The position numbers and the translations under genes are program-made. DNA of 64,000 nucleotides from an uncultured Cohaesibacter sp. GTDB lineage: Bacteria > Pseudomonadota > Alphaproteobacteria > Rhizobiales > Cohaesibacteraceae. Position 1 is the first letter of the stretch. Every line of letters starts with the position of its first letter. Under the pieces are notes generated by a model. It was not told where the DNA came from. It saw only the letters and a program-made list of their open reading frames with translations, and did not search any database. Where the stretch lies: positions 1,116,001 to 1,180,000 of the forward strand of contig NZ_OY782763.1 of assembly GCF_963678225.1 (NCBI RefSeq), written 5' to 3'. Positions 61,089 through 64,000 of the stretch are shown here, one piece after another.

Positions 61089-62312
61089 ATGGCCAGAAAA
61101 AGATCCCGGTCCTATTTCGCCATCACGGCAACGGTTCTCGTTGTGGCTGCTCTGGCCTATGCCTTCTGGCCGCGGCCCACGTCTGTCGATATGGGCGAAG
61201 CGAAGATGGGGGCCATGCAGCTCACCGTCAATGAAGAAGGCTTCACCCGCGTTCATGATGCCTATGTGGTATCCAGCCCTGTTGCCGGGCGGCTACTGCG
61301 TGTGGAAGTGGAGCCCGGAGACCCTGTGGTCAAGGGAGAGACTGTCATCGCCCAGATGCGACCCTCCAGCCCAGCCATGCTGGACATCAGAACCCGCGAA
61401 CAGGCCCGCGCATCTGTAACCGCAGCAGAAGCCACCCTGCGGGTAGCAAGAGCCGACCTCAACAAGGCCAAATCCGATCTGGACCTTGCCAGCCAGGAGC
61501 TTGACCGCACACGCAGGCTTGCCGAAACAGACACAGCCAGCAAGGCCGCACTGGATCGCGCTGAGGCGGAGTATCGCGCAGCCAGCGCAACCAAGGACAA
61601 TGCAGAAGCGGTGATCGCCGTAAGAGAAGCAGAACTCGACAATGCCCGCGCTCGCCTGATCGGCTTTGAAGAGGACGCCGCAGGCGCATCCAGCGACAAC
61701 TCCGCCCCTGTCCCCCTGACAGCGCCGACCACCGGAACCGTGTTGCGCGTGATCCAGAAGAGCGAGACCACGCTCTCTGCGGGCACCGACATCATGGAAA
61801 TCGGCAATATCGATCATGATCTGGAAGTCGTTGTGGAATTGCTCTCCACCGATGCCGTACAGGTCAGCCCGGGAGACCGCGTCATGATCGCAGATTGGGG
61901 TGGCAACAGCGAACTGGAAGGCACCGTGGAGCGGGTCGAGCCATGGGGTTACACCAAATATTCCTCCCTCGGAGTGGAAGAACAGCGCGTCAAGGCGATC
62001 ATCCGCTTCACCAGCCCCAAAAGCGAACGCGAGAAGCTCGGGCATGGCTATCGGGTGGAAGTAAAAATCGTGATCTGGTCCGATGATAATACCCTGCTCA
62101 TTCCATCCAATGCTCTCTTCAGGGATGGCGAAACATGGGCGGTCTTCAGGGTCGTGGACAAAACTGCATATCAAACCCGTGTAAAGGTCGGAAAAGACAA
62201 TGGCATTTCAGCGCAAATTCTTGATGGTCTAAGCGCAGGAGACCAGATCGTCCTCTATCCTTCCGCAGGCCTTGCAGATAGCGCGAAGGTGGTGCGCAGA
62301 ATGGTGCAGTAA
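61089..62312 (+). CDS. efflux periplasmic adaptor subunit (HlyD/MFP family)
   Basis: Adaptor of 407 residues anchored by an N-terminal helix (SYFAITATVLVVAALAYAFW). Lipoyl halves VVSSPVAGRLLRVEVEPGDPVVKGETVIAQM and VPLTAPTTGTVLRVIQKSETTLSAGTDIMEI, a coiled coil (about 100-200, with EATLRVARADLNKAKSDLDLASQELDRT) and a beta-barrel/membrane-proximal domain (AIIRFTSPKSEREKLGHGYRVEVKIVIW, VKVGKDNGISAQILDGLSAGDQIVLYPS) follow. It completes the second exporter with the FtsX-like permease. No outer-membrane factor of the TolC type is in the window. Confidence 0.92.
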   Translation: MARKRSRSYFAITATVLVVAALAYAFWPRPTSVDMGEAKMGAMQLTVNEEGFTRVHDAYVVSSPVAGRLLRVEVEPGDPVVKGETVIAQMRPSSPAMLDIRTREQARASVTAAEATLRVARADLNKAKSDLDLASQELDRTRRLAETDTASKAALDRAEAEYRAASATKDNAEAVIAVREAELDNARARLIGFEEDAAGASSDNSAPVPLTAPTTGTVLRVIQKSETTLSAGTDIMEIGNIDHDLEVVVELLSTDAVQVSPGDRVMIADWGGNSELEGTVERVEPWGYTKYSSLGVEEQRVKAIIRFTSPKSEREKLGHGYRVEVKIVIWSDDNTLLIPSNALFRDGETWAVFRVVDKTAYQTRVKVGKDNGISAQILDGLSAGDQIVLYPSAGLADSAKVVRRMVQ

Positions 62313-62370
62313 AGAGGGCCTCAACGCCTCCGAGCAAAACGGCAGCAATCCCGTCACCAAAGGCCCGAAA

Positions 62371-63816
62371 ATGACAGACAAGTCCATCGCCAGTACGCCG
62401 ACCCGCCCACAGATGACAAAAGACATGGCGGATCTCTACCGCCCTGAGCTGGTGCTCAGCCATGACGGCGCCCCTCTGGATGGCCTCACATCAGCCGCAG
62501 ACTGGGACCCGATTTGTCCTGCCCTTCACGGCTACGCCCGCACTCTTAAACCCGATTATCGCGTTGATCCGGGCGACATGAGCAAGCCGGATTGCTTTGC
62601 CTCCATCCAGCAGGCCATCAGCCACGCCATTTCCGAGGCCAAAAGCAAAGGGCTGACAAAGCGCATCTTTATCGAAATCGCGCCGGGCACCTATAACGAG
62701 CTGGTCTATATCCCAGCGCTAGAAATCGACGGGCAGAAGGTGCCGATCACACTCTATGGCAGCGCCGAGGATGCACGCAAAACCATCATCTCGGTGGATA
62801 TCGATCAGGGCCTTACCGCCGACGCTTACACCATGCGATTCGGCTCGGCTTTCCTTAACACCGAGGAGAGCATCAGGGCGATGTTCGATGAGGTTTCCGC
62901 TCGGGGTGATTTTGACATCGGCACCACCAATTCCTGCGTCATGCGCGTGCGCAACGACGGATTTGAAGCACTCAATCTCACAATCGAGAACAGCTATAAC
63001 GAAGGCCGCATCACACCGGATATCATCGACAGGGCAGATGTAACCCGCAACGAAAAGGGCCAGCTGTCTCACGGGCAGCATCAGGCGGTTGCCGTGCTCG
63101 TGGATGCAGCTGATCGTGTGATGTTTGAGAATGTCCGCCTGCTGGGCGATCAGGATACGCTCTATTTCAAGACCAACGAACCGCGCGTCACAGTCAAATC
63201 CTATTATAAAAACTGCACCATCGAGGGCGATGTCGATTTCATCTTTGGCAACAGCACCGCCTTTTTCGACCATTGCGAAATCCGCTCGAAAGGAGCGCGC
63301 ACAGCGGACAGCTATGTCGCAGCTCCCAGCACCAACATCCATATTCCCTATGGCATTGTCTTCTGGGATTGCAGCTTCACCCATGATGACAGCGAAGCCG
63401 CAAGGCTTGGACACTTCTATCTTGGCCGGCAATGGTTCGAGCGCGTGCGCGCAACCCCTTATGGCATCTCCCCCGTTAAGGGCTATCGCTGCACGCTGGG
63501 CGAGCTATCCCATTATGAAGAACCCACTGGCACCATAGCGCTCAAGACGCTGGAAGCCGTCGGCAAAGTTGCAGTTCTGCATAGCCGAATTGGCGCGCAT
63601 ATCAATCCTTGCGCTCCATGGACAGACTGGAACGGCGGAGATTTCGATAAAGACGGCACCTATCATCCGGCGCCTTGGGCTCCGCGCTTCCGTCCTGTGC
63701 AATATGGCATAGAGGATTTCAACCGCACTCTGTCAAGCTGGCTGGAAGCTGAGGGGCTTTCCTATCCCAACGAGGAAACACCCCTGCCCTTCATTGCCGA
63801 ATATGGCAACAGCTAG
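62371..63816 (+). CDS. pectinesterase family protein without signal peptide
   Basis: Right-handed beta-helix enzyme of 481 residues of the pectin methylesterase family. The active site is present: QHQAVAVLV, LLGDQDTLYFK with the catalytic Asp, EGDVDFIFGNSTAFFDHCEI with the second Asp, and LGRQW in place of the usual LGRPW. It lacks a signal peptide (N-terminus MTDKSIASTPTRPQMTKDM), so it probably acts in the cytoplasm on imported oligomers. I chose the ATG at 62371; an earlier start would overlap the adaptor gene. No other pectin genes are seen in the window, and substrate (methyl or acetyl ester) is uncertain. Confidence 0.88.
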   Translation: MTDKSIASTPTRPQMTKDMADLYRPELVLSHDGAPLDGLTSAADWDPICPALHGYARTLKPDYRVDPGDMSKPDCFASIQQAISHAISEAKSKGLTKRIFIEIAPGTYNELVYIPALEIDGQKVPITLYGSAEDARKTIISVDIDQGLTADAYTMRFGSAFLNTEESIRAMFDEVSARGDFDIGTTNSCVMRVRNDGFEALNLTIENSYNEGRITPDIIDRADVTRNEKGQLSHGQHQAVAVLVDAADRVMFENVRLLGDQDTLYFKTNEPRVTVKSYYKNCTIEGDVDFIFGNSTAFFDHCEIRSKGARTADSYVAAPSTNIHIPYGIVFWDCSFTHDDSEAARLGHFYLGRQWFERVRATPYGISPVKGYRCTLGELSHYEEPTGTIALKTLEAVGKVAVLHSRIGAHINPCAPWTDWNGGDFDKDGTYHPAPWAPRFRPVQYGIEDFNRTLSSWLEAEGLSYPNEETPLPFIAEYGNS

Positions 63817-63840
63817 GTGGCAATTGGCGGTAGATTTCAG

Positions 63841-63876
63841 CCTCCCCGGGCAGCTTTAGCCGCAAACCGGGGAAGG
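63841..63876. terminator. possible bidirectional terminator hairpin
   Basis: CCTCCCCGG and CCGGGGAAGG pair with one bulge around a 17-nt loop, between the convergent pectinesterase and aminotransferase genes. No T run follows, so function is uncertain. Confidence 0.4.
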
Positions 63877-63887
63877 CCATATTCGGT

Positions 63888-64000
63888 TTAGCGCATCAAT
63901 TGCGACAAGGCCTCAACAGCCTCCGGAATAGGATAATGATGGTTGCCGACAAACAGCCCATGCTTGTCGATATAATCGGCATTCTTCAAATCCTGATGGA
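63888..64000 (-). CDS. DegT/DnrJ/EryC1/StrS-type aminotransferase, C-terminal fragment
   Basis: Only the last 37 residues lie in the window: they include HQDLKNADYIDKHGLFVGNHH and end VEALSQLMR. HGLFVGNHHYPI is the characteristic C-terminal motif of sugar aminotransferases of the DegT/DnrJ/EryC1/StrS group, which use PLP to aminate or dehydrate nucleotide-linked sugars. The rest lies beyond the window. The call rests on this single motif. Confidence 0.6.
   Translation of the reverse strand, partial: HQDLKNADYIDKHGLFVGNHHYPIPEAVEALSQLMR

Overview
The window reads as chromosome of an alphaproteobacterium, most likely of the order Hyphomicrobiales; a marine Cohaesibacter-like lineage is my guess, not something the sequence proves. 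Supporting signs are a CpdR cell-cycle regulator next to N-formylglutamate amidohydrolase, an ExoD protein, an IalB-type protein, a CCA-encoding tRNA-Val(GAC), TRAP and HAAT uptake systems, and several copies of the EcfG general-stress promoter pattern (GGAAC, 16-17 nt, CGTT). Genes are dense, with many ATGA stop/start overlaps. I see no integrase, insertion sequence, prophage or CRISPR array.

Layout. 1-3.65 kb: zinc-dependent dehydrogenase plus TRAP transporter (DctP, DctQ, DctM cut by the edge), minus strand. 4.1-12.8 kb: a divergent uptake and catabolic locus. The minus arm is GntR regulator, TIGR04076 protein, aldo/keto reductase and solute-binding protein; the plus arm is a branched-chain-amino-acid-type ABC transporter (LivG, a frameshifted LivF, LivH, LivM) and an aldo/keto reductase fused to a RidA-like domain. 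A perfect 16-bp palindrome lies between the arms. 12.9-19.8 kb: a stress cluster (YihY/BrkB, PRC-barrel protein, ExoD, a tiny ORF, PAP2 phosphatase, DUF1206, degenerate receiver, Crp/Fnr regulator) with four clear EcfG-type promoters. 19.8-22.2 kb: gene-poor, with a gene broken in a T9 run and a Gdx/SugE exporter preceded by a guanidine-II (mini-ykkC) riboswitch.

22.2-31.2 kb: two-partner secretion locus, a 2197-residue TpsA adhesin (TPS domain, two GLUG regions, eight MBG-type repeats, C-terminal Cys pair), its TpsB pore and an IalB-like protein. 32.1-34.2 kb: tRNA-Val, CpdR, N-formylglutamate amidohydrolase and a candidate sRNA with an anti-Shine-Dalgarno loop. 34.6-37.5 kb: a bufferin operon (BufA1, BufB, BufC, DoxX) that probably makes a modified copper-binding peptide. 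37.5-53.9 kb: mostly housekeeping (threonine aldolase, Hsp20 with a possible RNA thermometer, lysophospholipase-like hydrolase, HisN, DUF459, lytic transglycosylase, GalU, VOC, DUF2336, EttA, PAS-GGDEF, AI-2E transporter with an EcfG promoter, uracil-DNA glycosylase, GNAT). 54.0-62.3 kb: TetR regulator with a 30-bp perfect palindrome, followed by two exporter modules (lipoprotein HlyD, ATPase, ABC-2 permease; then LolD/MacB-type ATPase, FtsX-like permease, adaptor). 62.4-64 kb: a pectinesterase without signal peptide and the C-terminus of a DegT/DnrJ-type aminotransferase.

The best candidates for undescribed biology are the GntR/ABC/AKR/RidA-fusion locus with its unknown substrate, and the EcfG-promoter stress cluster with its tiny ORF and degenerate receiver. 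The guanidine-II riboswitch upstream of gdx and the bufferin operon are recognisable systems. Promoters, operators, the sRNA and the thermometer were found by eye and are predictions.
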